DNA from: Reticulitermes speratus
Lineage: Eukaryota > Arthropoda > Insecta > Blattodea > Rhinotermitidae
Assembly: GCA_021186555.1 (NCBI GenBank)
Contig: JAJKFL010000003.1
Span: 42,118,408 to 42,182,407, forward strand
Length of the DNA: 64,000 nt
Reading direction: 5' to 3'
This document shows, one piece after another, positions 1 to 12,985 of this stretch (position 1 is the first letter of the stretch; each line of letters opens with the position of its first letter). The notes under the pieces were generated by a model. The model was not told the DNA's origin. It worked only from the letters and a program-made list of their open reading frames with translations, and did no database searches. The position numbers were made by a program, and so were the translations under genes.

Positions 1-14
1 ACCGTGCATTTTTT

Positions 15-222
15 AAACAAATCACAAATTACACGCCAACAAAACTTGACTACATGTGATACATAACATAATTGCAGACATAAACAATGGATGTAAAGTA
101 AATGTAGATTACGAACCCCCTGAAGATGGCCTTGTAAAGGCTGAAACATATGTAGGGGTTAAAGAATAAAAAGAAAAAATATAGTGCAATTCGTTGGTGT
201 GTAATTTGTGAGTAGAATTAAT
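15..222. repeat. Foldback element with terminal inverted arms (family F1)
   Basis: The arms at about 23-40 and 193-210 are inverted copies: CACAAATTACACGCCAAC pairs with GTTGGTGTGTAATTTGTG with one mismatch. The centre (112-160) is itself foldback-like, with CCCCCTGAAGATGG on the left and GAAACATATGTAGGGG on the right. Similar cores occur at 5228-5300 and, in the opposite orientation, at 32325-32400. No coding capacity is visible, so this looks like a non-autonomous element. The left end lies so close to the window edge that target-site duplications cannot be judged. Confidence 0.6.
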
Positions 223-3200
223 TGGTGTTGCCGTTTACAGCTTAGTGGTCAGTAGAGACACCAGTCATTAATATTTAAATATCTTCCTCTGTAAAAGAAT
301 TGTTGAAGGATACACATTTCCACTTTATCCCCATCAGGCAGTATACTGACACAGCAATGTGAATACCAGAGGTCAGACTATATCGGAAAATGTGGTAAGT
401 TCTTACTTTTCCCTTAGATCTACTCGCGAATCTGAAAACGTGAGCAGAAAATAGGAGACCGTAAAATTTGTATCTTCCTATTATGGTAGAAGTTATGAGC
501 TGATGTGGCTGAAAATGAAATATGTTTCCTAAGCTTTAATATTACGTATGTCTCCAGTAAAAACCATTTCTGATTTACAAATGGCTCTGATCATTCCATC
601 GTCGTATATTTATTATCTGCGATTTATGAATACAAAATATACAAAAAACAATTTTAATTACATTGGACAATAAAAGATTCTTAACTTATTTCCACTTGAA
701 ATATTCGCATACACTTTCAACAGGCAGGAACAAATGTATCAAAATCACGTTAGTGACTGAAAAGTTAAAGAAATAAAGTGACAGAATTTCAACAATCAAA
801 ACGTCATTTTTTACAAAACACGTTTGAAATTTATATTTGTCAAGGCGGGACGTCATAACTGTACCAGAAATTATAATTTTCTTTTCACTCTTTAATTTCT
901 CTTCAACTTATAATTCGATTCCAAACAGGCACAGCTCTTTGATCGTCGTACATCTCTGTAATGTCTTAAAGATGAGCGAAAAACCGCACTGCTGTATAAT
1001 TTCATATTTCACTCCTACACTATTTCTTCTTTATATCTCACGTTCTCAACTTTTGTTACGTTCTGTATTATTCTGCTTCTTTTTCCTTTGTTCTCCAGTT
1101 TGCAGCATTAAAAAGCCCATCTGGCTGCGAACGCGCAACGCCCACTTGCCACACAGCTGCACTGAATCTATGACCTTCGGCTGCAATTTAATAACTCGAT
1201 AGCTGGACCTACGCATATTTCAATTCAAAACACAGTTGCAACTGTTTAAGTACGCTGACGATTTGACTTTAACTGTCGTTTAAAAATGGGAGTAAAAATA
1301 TAAAATAAACTCTAACTCTCAGTGCAACTGTATTTGTCAGCTACTTTTATCCATAAATTATGGGTAAATTATACTTTCAAATTAAACGCACTTTTCTCCC
1401 ATCGAACGATCTCTGGATATCAACCGCGGTACAGATGGGTCGAAGGCCAGTCATCATACAGTTGTCCGTTGGGCGATTTCTTACCATATCGACCCCGATG
1501 ATGGAGAAAACGCATGCCTCCGAAAAGTTCAGTTTTCAGCCAGGTATAACATGGCTGATGGTCCCAGCAGAGTCTAGTGAAAGCTCCAAGTCTAAGCATG
1601 TTTCATTTTATAACAGCATGTGGAACATGTTCATATCTTCATACTGAGCCACTGAATGGCTTCAGTAACAGGCAGGAGTAAACTACATTAATTATGTGTA
1701 ATTACTGTACTTGGGAAAAACCTGCACTAATTAAAAATTGAGATAATAGTCGTAATTGTTTTAAAATTGTCAAGAAAATAATTCTGAAAACGCTTTCTTG
1801 CACGCATTTCTAAGTGCAGCCTTGTGCAAATCTCCATCTAACCTAAATCAATTTCTGCAAATTATATACCTATGTCACCGACTCCGTCGTATTTGGAAGG
1901 TCATGGGATTTAACTCTGCTCGGAAACTGATTCTCCTGAGTATTCTCGTGGTTTCTTTCTGACCTTCAAGGAAAATACTGTGATGATTTTCCACCAATAA
2001 CTGTACATTGTACGATACTGACCGTGTCGTTACGACAGCCCAAATAAAGAATCAACAAACATAATCACGTCTACCTTGGTGTAATTCCAGGGCTATTTGA
2101 AATCTGAACTACACCGAACTTTTAACATATAATGCACCCTATTTCCGTGAGCTGATAATGGTTGCACAGATGGAAAAGTAACTCCCAACCTTATGTGGAA
2201 TACGAAGGTTCATTAACGCATTGACAACAGCCCGACATTATTCCCTGTAAGGATCCACATAACGTCAGGCAATATCGCCGTATATCATTTTCTTAAAATT
2301 CACTTTAGAATTATCATTCCATTATCATTTCTTAAGCAGGGAGTATACACTCACTATGGCTGGCCGTAAATAAACAGCCCGAGAAAGGCGAAAATAGGTA
2401 AACGAGAAGAACAGGCACTCATGATTATGTATGTAATTGGATCATGTATTCCAGAATCAAGAACGCATATAAATAAGGCGCTTTCTGGAAAGAACATGGA
2501 GAAATCCTGAAGATACTCTTCGAATTTTTGGCCACACAGTTCAATATTTTAGGCTATCATAAATAGGAATGTGGACCAACTAAGCTAGAAGCGTAATATG
2601 TTAAAGCATTCAGCATTTAAGGTTAGTTCGTCTTTGGCAAACGTGACACATGCTGCAAAGTTCCAAGTTAAGGGCTTCGGACCGACTGAAAGCGCTACAA
2701 CTTAAAAGCGTGTCTTTACATGGCTCTTTACGGACTTTGAGGACCCATTGTTTCCCGTGCCCCACATCGCTATGGCCCAACCAGCTTCAGGAACAGAGCT
2801 TTTACTTCGTTCTTCCCAGAGTGCAAAATATACGTGGTGTGTTTCTTTTTGAATCCCTTTGAAAGCAAATACCACACACTTTAAACAGAACAGTCTTGGA
2901 TTCCATCTAAGTAGTGTAATAAACAAGGTTTTATGACAGCGTCATGTAGGTATGTGTCGCAAGAACATAAAAGAAGCCAGAAATAGCGTCAAAGTACTCC
3001 GCTGAGCCTCAGGATGAAACGAACTTGATAAAATGTCTGGGTGTCGTCACTGGTTGAAGTTCTGGTATAATGAGGTGTTGCGGGGTTTGTTTGCCTTTCA
3101 GAACGTCGGACAACTATTGAACATTCAGTGAGAGATAAAGAGTAACAAACTTGTCTCTCGAAAAGAAAACTTTCAAATTTTCATACAACTTTGGGAAACA

Positions 3201-3504
3201 CTTCTACTTCAGCAAATTGGACTGTCAAAAAGTATACAGAATTCTAGATTTCACAGTGAATATGGCTACATTTTAGTGACGCAGAAGCAGACATCCAAAA
3301 ATATGCGTTTTATTTTCGACTGCAACTTCGGTACGCACCGAGTCTCTTCACGGTATGTTCCTGCCAGGACATGTAACTAGACAGAGGCCTACACAGAAAC
3401 AAAACTCCGTACTTCATTACCCAAAAGTCTGTGATACTGCTTGATTAGTCACATCAGTATTATGCTGAAAACACTCCCACTTTCTGATTATTTATTTATC
3501 CCTT
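223..3504. other. Unassigned AT-rich DNA
   Basis: I see no recognisable gene, RNA or repeat. The longest open frame (837-1202 plus, 121 codons) has no recognisable domain and a biased, hydrophobic composition. The segment 1100-1210 contains a GC-richer patch that may belong to a dispersed repeat, but no second copy lies in this window. Confidence 0.5.
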
Positions 3505-3735
3505 TAAAGACGAAGCGTAAACTGTTTCATTTAAAGACCCAGTTCGTACCGCGCAGTAAACACTTTTCATCTCGGTTATAAAACAAATCGACTTATGTTA
3601 TATAAGGCAAAAGGCGGTGTTTGTTGTAATATAAATACAATACACATAAATACAGTGTGGGCAGAATGTAGAATTTTTGAATGTTAAAACTGTTGATGCA
3701 TCCAGTAACCATTAGGCTTTAAAAGGTTAATAAAG
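3505..3735 (+). repeat. Dispersed repeat family D, copy 1
   Basis: This copy aligns over about 230 bp with 41678-41905 in the same orientation and with the reverse complement of 16043-16265. Shared blocks in order are ACCGCGCAGTAAACACT, CTCGGTTATA, AAGGCAAAAG, GCAGAATGTAGAATTTTTG and the end block GTAACCATTAGGCTTTAAAAG. No open frame is conserved between the copies and no terminal inverted repeats are visible. This is probably the 3' part of a transposable element whose other parts are absent here. Confidence 0.7.
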
Positions 3736-4179
3736 ACAGTATATCGATAGATGGTTCTGCTGCAGTCTTTCAATGTGTGGTTGTGGTTTATTGATATATG
3801 TTATTATTTATGTTACCATACGGACCTGTCGTAAGACAGACTACAGAATGAATGAACTGGGAAGGTCGACAAGAAACCCGGCACCGTTTAATGCCACATT
3901 TGTATGTTACCAACAAAAACATCAAGACAGGCAATTTACGTATAACGTAACATTGAGTTGCGTTCGTGTAACCTTTGTTGCCGCGGAAAAGCAATGCTTA
4001 TTTTTACATATTATGAGTGTGTCTACAGTCTTAGTTATCCAGCACGCACAGCGCATGCGCCATACTGTCATCTGTGGCCTGTCTGTCTCTACAATATTTT
4101 TCCACATATATCACAAACTGCACGATTTTCGGAGAAAAGTTATTAAACATAAAATATGTTTTGATTATCTCTACAACTT

Positions 4180-4465
4180 TTGTCTCAAACATTTCTCATT
4201 CTGAGAATACTTCAGCGAGATATTATCATAAATGTACACACGTTTTCGTGTAAAGTGCCCGTTACTCTTGACAGATTTTAATGAAACTTGAATTTTCTCG
4301 ACACATTTTCGATAAATATTCAAATATAAAATTTCATGAAGATCCGTCCAATGGGAGCAGCGTTGTTCCATGCGGACGGACAAACAGACAGACAGTCAGA
4401 CAGACATGACGAAGCTAATAGTCGCTTTTCGAAATTTTGCGAATGCGCCTAAAAACTCAGTAAAA
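4180..4465 (+). repeat. Dispersed repeat family E, copy 1
   Basis: The diagnostic block is ATTTCATGAAGATCCGTCC, then a CATGCGGACGGACA block, a degenerate CAGA/GACA run and ATGACGAAGCTAATAGTCGC. Copies lie at 21296-21512, 54655-55005 and 57470-57665, all on this strand. Upstream, GAGATATTATCATAAATGTA (4212-4231) matches the same interval of the 54.7-kb copy, so the element is at least 280 bp. One frame reads FHADGQTDRQ, but stops and indels differ between copies, so it is not a gene. Confidence 0.75.
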
Positions 4466-4989
4466 CACGGAACTATCGTCTGAGAATAGAATTAATTTAT
4501 TCGCTGAAGTATCACGTATGCAAAACGCACCCGAGATCAGGATGTCCTAGTTAATTTAGATGCATATATCCTTACCTTGCCAAATGGTTCACTCAATAAG
4601 AATTATTACAGAGAATCACATGTGCCCATACTCTTTGGTGGTACGGAAGGATGTTCTCGCCTGTAAAGCAATCCGCGGTGCCATTACAAGAAAAAACTTC
4701 GTACAAATTCTCATCTCTTTGTCCGTTCCCTTCTGTGGCCTGAGCTGTTGCATAGAGCGTAAAACCGATCTGCACACGGCTCTGTTTTGTTGCGTGGCAA
4801 ACATTTAGCTGATAAAGCGAGGATTACACGCCGCGGCGCCAGTAAATATAAGACAAATGTTCATGGGAATATGTATTCAAAAGAGTTTACAGTAAAAAGC
4901 AATTTCATTGCTTCTGTAGAGACTTAAGAAACGCCTTTGTAAACAACTGATATGCTTCGTAGTTATAAAATACTAGACGAAATCCTGTT
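4466..4989. other. Unassigned
   Basis: No gene or repeat is recognised. Overlapping short frames on both strands (4560-4808) show no domain. Confidence 0.4.
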
Positions 4990-5215
4990 AAAAATTCAAC
5001 GGAAAAATATAAGAGATTTCTTAATATTATTCAAGTTTTACCATTTTAAACCTGTGTATAACTTGATTTGTAGCATCAAAACAAACAACTGCTATATAGC
5101 ACGCTTTATCATTTTAACAGTGCATAACGTCATTGTAAAATTTCATACAAACAAACTGATACATTATTCATTTTTTACCATTTTAACCAGTGTATAAATT
5201 GTACCACTGATGTCA
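4990..5215. repeat. Degenerate tandem repeat, about 3 x 68-69 bp
   Basis: The motif (A)(C/T)CATTTTAA...GTGTATAA recurs at 5040, 5108 and 5177, a spacing of 68 and 69 bp. A second block, ACAAACAACTG / ACAAACAAACTG, precedes units 2 and 3. Identity is low, so this is an old minisatellite. It runs directly into a foldback core at 5228. Confidence 0.45.
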
Positions 5216-5227
5216 AAAATCAGTGTA

Positions 5228-5300
5228 ATTTAAAATACTGAAGTCCCTGAAGATGAACCGGGATAAGGTTCGAAACATGTAGCACTGTGTTTCACAAATT
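5228..5300 (+). repeat. Foldback core, F1-like remnant
   Basis: The sequence contains CCCTGAAGATGAACC followed by GGTTCGAAACATGTAG, the same order and spacing as the F1 centre at 112-160. The flanking arms are not clearly preserved. Confidence 0.4.
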
Positions 5301-8300
5301 AATAGTGAATAAAAGTGTACATTTGTCGGACAATAAACGTAACATATAACATTTCATTATATATGCGGTTTACACAGATAAGCCTGTCATTGTTTTTACA
5401 GCCACTGACGGACACTTTCATATAATGATTTCACTAAATATGGACGACGCGCACTTCAAAAGGCCTGGAAAAATGACGCCGATAATAGTAGTCAACAGGC
5501 GCCCTTTATTCGGCAGAGAAACGCCGCTGTCCCTTCCACTACTGGAAGAAATGAGCTCAATTCCATTTTGTCTTCTAAGTGATGAACAGACGTTTAAAAC
5601 ACTGAACACAGCCATCTTTAAACACTGTAAAGACAGCTTAGTAGTATAGCCGATGTTTGTACGTGATCTAAGTGTAAATATTTTATTCAATATCTTTTTG
5701 ATGATGTCTACACCACGAATGTAGGACTAAATATTAACATCAGCATATAGAAAAAGTTTAAAATTACTGTAATCTCGGTTTACTGTGCTTCCACCGTATG
5801 TCAGCATGCAGGAAATGTGAATAATATTTTGAAAGATTTCTCTGTACGGGTGCACTTCTTCCTTTTGGGTTTCTGTTAGCATTGACGTAGGTATATTGAA
5901 GTGGAGGTTACTGTAGAAGAAAGGATTAAATTCTATTCGTCCTTCCTTCTTTCCCGCAGCTCACATGGATTGAGACAGTAAGAAAAATAAAAGAGAATTG
6001 AAACCTAAAAGTTCGGAATTGAACAGGAGAAAACTGAACGAATTGAAACAAGACAGAGATAAAAGGGCACACAATGCTATAGAAATAGAGATGACTATAA
6101 CCACTGTTGTCGATCTACACGCTATAATCTGCATCAGTTTGTAACAATTTGCACTGATAATAAATCATATTTAAATAATCTAAAATCTCACAATTATTGT
6201 AACTATGACGATATACTCTATAATTAAGAGAGACTTTTGAAATTTACATAATAGCTTTTCAATTAACAGCTAGATGATCAATTAATTGGAGAGAGCAGAA
6301 ATATTTTTGATACGCTAAATTATTTTAACCAGCAGAAATACGCCCCTCTCTTTTGCTAAATCCAAATGTTCACTTCCATTCTCACTAGAGACAAGTGCTG
6401 AAACTTATTCTGAGAAAGTTAAATCCAGTTCGCACCCTCAAACCCCATTTACCTAAGATCCTTTGCAATACTGCAAACCCAACCACTTTTACAAATAATT
6501 ACAAACATTTTAATTCCCTTTAATTGTCTTCTACTTTCAGGTTCTCCAAGGCAAAAGTGCGTATGCTTTTCTCATTTCCCCCGCGTGCGTGAAAAGCTGT
6601 GTAGTTATTACGACACGGCCTCTCTGCACAGTCACTCAAGGACACAGTCAGATGCATTTTGCCCAACGCTGAGCACGGCGTGTTTATACGCACCGCATTT
6701 CAGTGAAGCTTCTTGCAGAAATCTCAAGGCCCTCGCAAGCTTAATAGACTGTGCGAGTGAAATGGCTGCTAGGTTTTAATTAAAAACAGCGTCACCACGC
6801 CACGCGGTGAGTTATTGTAGTTGCTAACACACCCCCATCCGAACAATACGATGTAGGTGCTTTCCATCCTCTGCGACTCTCGGCTTTCGCTCTTTGTTGA
6901 ATTATGCCTCTACTCCTACAGCTTAGATAACTTGTAACACACATATGGTACAAATACTCGTATAAGCGAAATTTAATTTCGTCGATGGAATTCTGACTAT
7001 ATTTACAGTTTGCAGTAGAAGAAAAAAGGGGATTCCTAAACGATGAGCGTAATTTAATGTATAAGAGAGGCACATCTTACCGAAATACGTAGAGGCGGCT
7101 CATGCACATTGCTCTGTCAGTTACACTTAACAGGCTGCACAAGTGAAAAGAATAATGATTAAACACGTTTCCAGGAAAATGCTGCAGGCTTAAGTGCCAC
7201 TGCTCTACTAGTGAACAGGAGATTATTCCACAAACTACCTGCATAAAGATTGTAACCGATGCAAATAATTCAGTGCATTTAAATAAAAATTTAAAATAAA
7301 TTATAATTAAAAAGTCCATCGTTGTACAGTTCATAAATAAGGAAATGAATATTTGTAAACGTGAGATATACTGCTGGACTGAACAGCCAACACTTCATAT
7401 AAGAATCCATCGTGTTTAAGTTACAGTTTACTATATTCACTGCAAGTTTGCCGGTGAATATTTAAAAATCCATGCTTAGTGAATTCATAGTGTCCAGTAG
7501 AGTCGTAAACTTGATAGAGCAATTACTACTCGATAAAGCTCTTACGAACGTTGGCTTATCCAAGCTCATTAGTAGGAAACTTAATCGAAGTTCATCGACT
7601 CTGAATGGCCCTGCTATACGCGTAACAATGAATATTCTGAAAGCAGACATCAGTTGCCGTAAACATGAACTGTTAACAAACATTTATCGAAACATGAAAA
7701 CACTATTCGGTCCCGAAAAATCATGTAAGATAAAGATAAATCTGATAATTTATAGCTCTTTCTTTCTCATTCTGACCTCCTTCTATGTACTCATTCTAGG
7801 TGTAGAGGGCTACTGTTGCACGTGACCACACTCAATGACACACACACACACGTACACTCGGAAGGACCCCTCTGGAAGAGGAATGTTTGATAATCAGTAT
7901 AATTGAGATGTATAATGCCCCAACATTTGTTACAAATTGTTGTAATATCTGAGGTTCAACTGACACCGCAACATTTGCACCGGCATTAGAAATAGAGTCA
8001 GTGCTGTATTATGTTTACAGCAAAAAAAAGGGGTTTAAATACCAAATAAAGAAAACGACGAAATTCTTTATGTGAGCTTAGTAGGCCCTTTAATCAAGAT
8101 TCGTAAATAAGAAATACACCGTATTACTATAACTAATGTTTTATAGCTTTACAGAACTAACATGAGGCCTAAGTTTTGTTTGGTAAAATGAACGAACTTT
8201 GATTTTCTTTCACACGGTGGTAAAACGACACCAACAGACGTTCTTCGCGGACCATGATATGGAAACCTCCTGACACAAAGAAGAATCCAAAGTAAACGTG

Positions 8301-11300
8301 TGGAAATAAGCTATCTGAACTTTCCTCATTTGCACCTACTTGATTATAATATCTTCCTCCTAGTGATTACAAGGCGACACGTTCAATACAGCTGCGCCAC
8401 TGAGAAAATTCACCAAATAAGGACCTCGATTTGTTACCCAGTTTCTGTGGTCAGAGAATGTGAAAAGTACTAAAATCTATGGAAGAGTGGCAGTTCAGTA
8501 ACTGTACGAAAGAGGAAAATTTAACGGGTGGGTGGTAGGATCCAAAGATGGAAACCTGTATTGCTGGCAGAAAGGGTGCTCGGCAGTCATTGAGTGCATA
8601 GGTTCAGATCAAGAAGCACATCGATCTTCGTATCCGGGACAACTGAAAAATCAGCACTGATAAAAATACGTCTGTAACGAGCATCAGTCAATAAACGAAG
8701 CTGAGTAAGAATGGCTTAAAGCCAAACCTAAAACATTTTATTCTATTGGAATTTGAATTAGGATACTCATGGAGTGTTCGAATGGGTGACACAAAAGGCA
8801 CTGCAAACTAAGTAGGTTGTACAGAAAATAAAGTGCTGTCTATGCGCTGCATGGTTACTACCTCGAATGCTATTAATAAACTTCCTTTAATTGTGATTTA
8901 CCTTCGTGTCTGGCAAGGGAAGGCCATAATATTAATGTCATGTTCCAGCTTCAGTTAGAAGAGCTAACCTTAACACACGACTGTCCTTATGCGAGACTTC
9001 AGTCTTCCTGCTCGTCAGGAGTTCCAGTTTGACGTAAGGAAAGCAACTTAATAAATGTCTACACCATTAACTAAATATGCTAATTCAGAAGAAACAACTA
9101 AGAGCTTACATTCACGTACTGCCTGCTTGAAAGATACGTTCAAATGTTTCCCTACCAAGGAAAAGTCCGCAAGTCTCGACTTGCGTCATTAAGGCTCAAT
9201 TCTAAGCTTCAGATTATACAGTAACGACCAACATTAAACCTTAATGTAAAAGTCTTTCTTCTCCTCTAATGTGTAGCTTAGTTGCGAAGACAGACTTACT
9301 TACTTCTCTAGCTTTTTAAAAGGTCAAGATTAAGAATTTTTGTATTGTTAAGTCAACAAAAATTTCTTTCTCCACGCTTTCCTCTTCACTGTCCCTTCTA
9401 TTTAAAGTTTCTAATGTTTACGCTGTTGGAGTTACGTGACACGACGTCAATTAGTCTCTGAACTTCACTGTAACGATGCTACACCCAAAGTCGGTGTGTT
9501 CATGAAAACTTAAAAGTTTGTACCGAGGTCACTATGAGTGTGGGCAGAGGAGACGTCACCAAGGGTAGTGCAAATCTGAAATGTACAAGACAGTAAATAG
9601 GAGCAGTGCGAAATTAGAAGCATGTAAGGCGGAGAATCGTATGTTGTGCTGTTTAAAAAATACCTACACGACCAGATCTATGACCAAAGGTGCTCTGAGC
9701 ATGTAGCACGCATGGACAGACGATAAACTTTATACAACTATTAATCAGAAAACCTGAAGGGAAGAGAAGAATTAAGAGGCAATATGTTTCGCTGCAGGGG
9801 GCCCCCACCCTTTGGCGGAGAGGGGTTTAAGGTCAGCTGCCTTTCCGATTTTGTGTCAAAAATGTTTTGTAAGTTAATTCTTACAAAGTTCTATTTGGAT
9901 TGCAAGTTCAGGACAACAGGTAGGCAGGGCACCAGATTGGCGGTCTGGTCTCAGAAATGTGTTAAACCGGTCTTGGGTAGCTGAAGGAAAACAGTAATGG
10001 ACATCACATTACAGAGTGGAAAGACGTAAACTGAATGCAACTTGAAAACATAAGTTTGTATTGTGAGAGGCTGCGGGCACGGTACTGAACCTCTGTGCTT
10101 TAAAAAAGGTGATCAGTATTTACAACAGCCAAAAACTCTTAAATTTTCTAGAAGAATTCGCTTCTTCGAGGTTAATTGAAGAGCAAATTAAAAGAGAAAA
10201 GGTTAATACCACTGTATGAACAGTCTTCAAGCCAAGTTACTCTGATTTTCAAAGTATGCTGAAATTCAACGACATTCTGCACCCAAACAAAAAAAAAATC
10301 AACCAATTCTTACACATCAAGAAAACCTGTAATAAGTAAGTAAAGCGACAAAGTGAAAGACGCAAAATGACCACGCACTTAATTAACAAAACACCACGCC
10401 ACGGAAGAAGCACGTATAGGGTAATATATATACAGGTCCGTCCTACTCTTTCAAACTTCGACAATGTACAGGGGTGAGCAGTTAGCTTCAAAGCTCATAT
10501 TTCTTTACCCCCCGAGGGAATGAGTCCCCAGTACCGACTGGAAAGACGACTGGATGAGCCCCACAGTCGGTCAGAACACAGAAGCGAAGTCAGAAATTTC
10601 CGCCCATTGTCGGAAATTCGAACAATGATTCTCCGATTTTCCATTCCGCAGCCTAGCCATTTTATCTACTACGCTACCTAGCTGAGAAGCTGTCACACGT
10701 ACATTTCCGTTTGATAAGGAAATATACAAGAAGGTCAGTCTGTTTGTAAACACTGATTTTGACTGGGGAATCAGACATGCTTGCAGCGAACTCGGGTCGC
10801 TGTCTACAAAACTCCCTCTTAACATTCGGCAGTTTGGATGTAATTGCCATCTGAAATACCTGGCGGCGCGCAGTTTGCCTGTCCTCCGGTTATCACAAGA
10901 GTGTCCCCTTCACATGTAGTTCAAAATCACAGAATTTCAGTCAAAGATTTCAATTTATTTTATACTCAAAAGTTCTCACACGGGCTAACGTCTCTTACGT
11001 CACTTTTTAACAAATCTTCTGCGGCGAGGGGGGGGGGGGGATTTCCAAAATGTACAAATAAGCGAAACACATGAGCCCCGCAGCTGCATACCACTCAAAT
11101 AATATTTCTTGCTACATGTCATAAAATTGCTTAACTTCGTATTTTGTAATAATTAATTCTCTTTACTGCCTTTACTTAAATTCATATTCCGCACATGGCA
11201 GGCCTATATACAGGAAAGTGAAAAGGAGGTGCACAAGTTCAAACAAAAAATCCCCATAATTATATAGGACTAAGAAGACCCCAAGAAAAGTAATTAGTCT

Positions 11301-12806
11301 CTTGTTAGTCACGCTCTAATCCCTCAGTTTTTCGTCTAATAATTTTCTTTATTGACACAATAGGCTGGAAATAGCCCTGTCTTGTTCTGTTTGAGCTTTT
11401 TAGCGGTCCTTTTCTCTAACAGCGACTGGCTATGATGAGTGTGTTGTTTGAATACAGCCCAAAGAATATCCTTACGAATTCCCTGCTGTTAAATAAATCA
11501 TTACTAATTCCTGCTACTAGTTTTAAAACGAACATCCAGTATATGGCATGACAGTGTTGCCAGCTTCAAACATTTGGGACATTATAATTGACTTAAGTAA
11601 TACCTATCACAGCCGTTATTAGCCCTGCTGAAAATACATTCACGTGGCTGTTTCTCTTTGCATTTGTACAAAAAAACTATGAAATTAAAGTTTTAAATTC
11701 ACTGATTAGCAGATAGAAAGCGACAGTGTGAGTCCCAGTGCAGATCACCAACTTTGGATTTACCAGTTTCGTAACAAGTGCCAGTCCAAACAGACCGACC
11801 GGCAACAGCTCAGTGACTGACTACGGACTGAATGACCGCGGTCAGACTGCCGGAAAAGACAAGGATAATTCTTTTCTACCACTCTCGAAAACAGGCTCTA
11901 TCAGGATTACATCCGTCGCGTAAAAATCGGACGCAGCGTGAAGCTTTCAACTCACGTAAATCTATTAGTCTACTGAGATTAAAAATACTTCACGACAGCT
12001 GATTCATTTCTGTATCAGCAGTGACTAACGAACTGCTGTCCTTATAATCTTCGTTTTTTTTTAAAAGAAAATCAGGCCAAGTAGGCATTCTCCTTTCTGA
12101 TTTTCTGAAACCAAGCTGTCATATTACGTAATAATTCTTTTTATTTCAGTTTAATCTTATAGTGGATCAGGCTGAAAATTTGGAAAATGTGAGGACAAGG
12201 TGGGAGGGGGGAAGGAGAGGACCAGATGCCTACTATACACGGAGGAGGAGAGCGGATTCTGTCTATTGCTGAAATGCCCAAAAATGCGGCGGTGGAGACA
12301 GGAACTGCTGAACAGCAAATGGCCACGTATCAACGAGGAGGCAGCACTCAGATAGCCACTCACGGTCAACAACACTGAACAGAGACAGTGAGGTACTCTG
12401 GCATACAAAATTAAATGTAAACGGCAAAACCAGGCGAAAAAAAAAGCAGAACTGAGTTTGGGGGGAGAACATGAACGAGACTGTTCGTAGGATCGACAGG
12501 TTACAAAACAGGAAACAAAATACAGAACAAGCGCTAATAACTAAAGTAATGCAAGGTAGGTAATAAAGTATTCCAAGAATATTGTAAACACAAGGGATGT
12601 GCTGTGCACTGCAGAAAACTTGGGGTTAGCAGGCGCATCACCGAAACGATACAATGCGACTCAGCAAATAAGTAAATAGACATACGAGTATAATCGTATA
12701 AAACACTTTTCTTCGCCCATGTTCAAGATTTACTACTGTGGCGCCATATGCGATCGCTTTAAGAGTTAACGATTGCAATGTGGACGTAGATCAAGTTTAT
12801 ATGTTG
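5301..12806. other. Unassigned, 7.5 kb without recognisable features
   Basis: No coding, RNA or repeat feature can be supported apart from low-complexity sites: a short (AC)7 at 7838-7851 and a 13-G run at 11028-11040. Open frames are at most 117 codons (7472-7825) and unrecognised. A C/T-rich patch on the minus strand at 12141-12470 gives overlapping proline/serine-rich frames without a domain. Exons of a host gene could be hidden here, but nothing I see supports one. Confidence 0.45.
11028..11040. repeat. Poly-G run (13)
   Basis: An uninterrupted run of 13 G follows GCGGCGA and precedes ATTTCC. It is one of seven G/C homopolymers of at least 10 bases in the window. Confidence 0.9.
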
Positions 12807-12985
12807 CTTGACCGATAAGCGCCGGCCCGACGCCCGAGATTTTATTAGACTTTCTAAAGGTTATTATTACTACGGTCGTTTGTCTAGTTCTCGTCATCGA
12901 CCGTCAAACCTCCCCGACATGTGGCGTACGACGCAACGCTGGCAGAGCGTCGGGCGAAGCTTTGGGCTGGAGCTTATCGGTCAAG
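12807..12985. mobile_element. Short GC-rich TIR element (MITE-like), 179 bp
   Basis: The ends are inverted copies: CTTGACCGATAAGCGCCGGC at the left and the complement of CTTGACCGATAAGCTCCAGC at the right, 17-18 of 20 matching. The homology continues inward as CCCGACGCCCGAG against CGCCCGACGCTC. The interior is GC-richer than its surroundings and has no conserved coding capacity. I found no convincing target-site duplication, so the superfamily is open. Confidence 0.65.

Noticed and set aside
837-1202. 121-codon frame as a small membrane protein
   Set aside because: The hydrophobic composition follows from T-rich DNA; there is no start context, domain or copy to support a gene.
12141-12472. 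Overlapping proline/serine-rich minus-strand frames as a gene
   Set aside because: Low-complexity C/T-rich DNA explains the openness in more than one frame; no domain.
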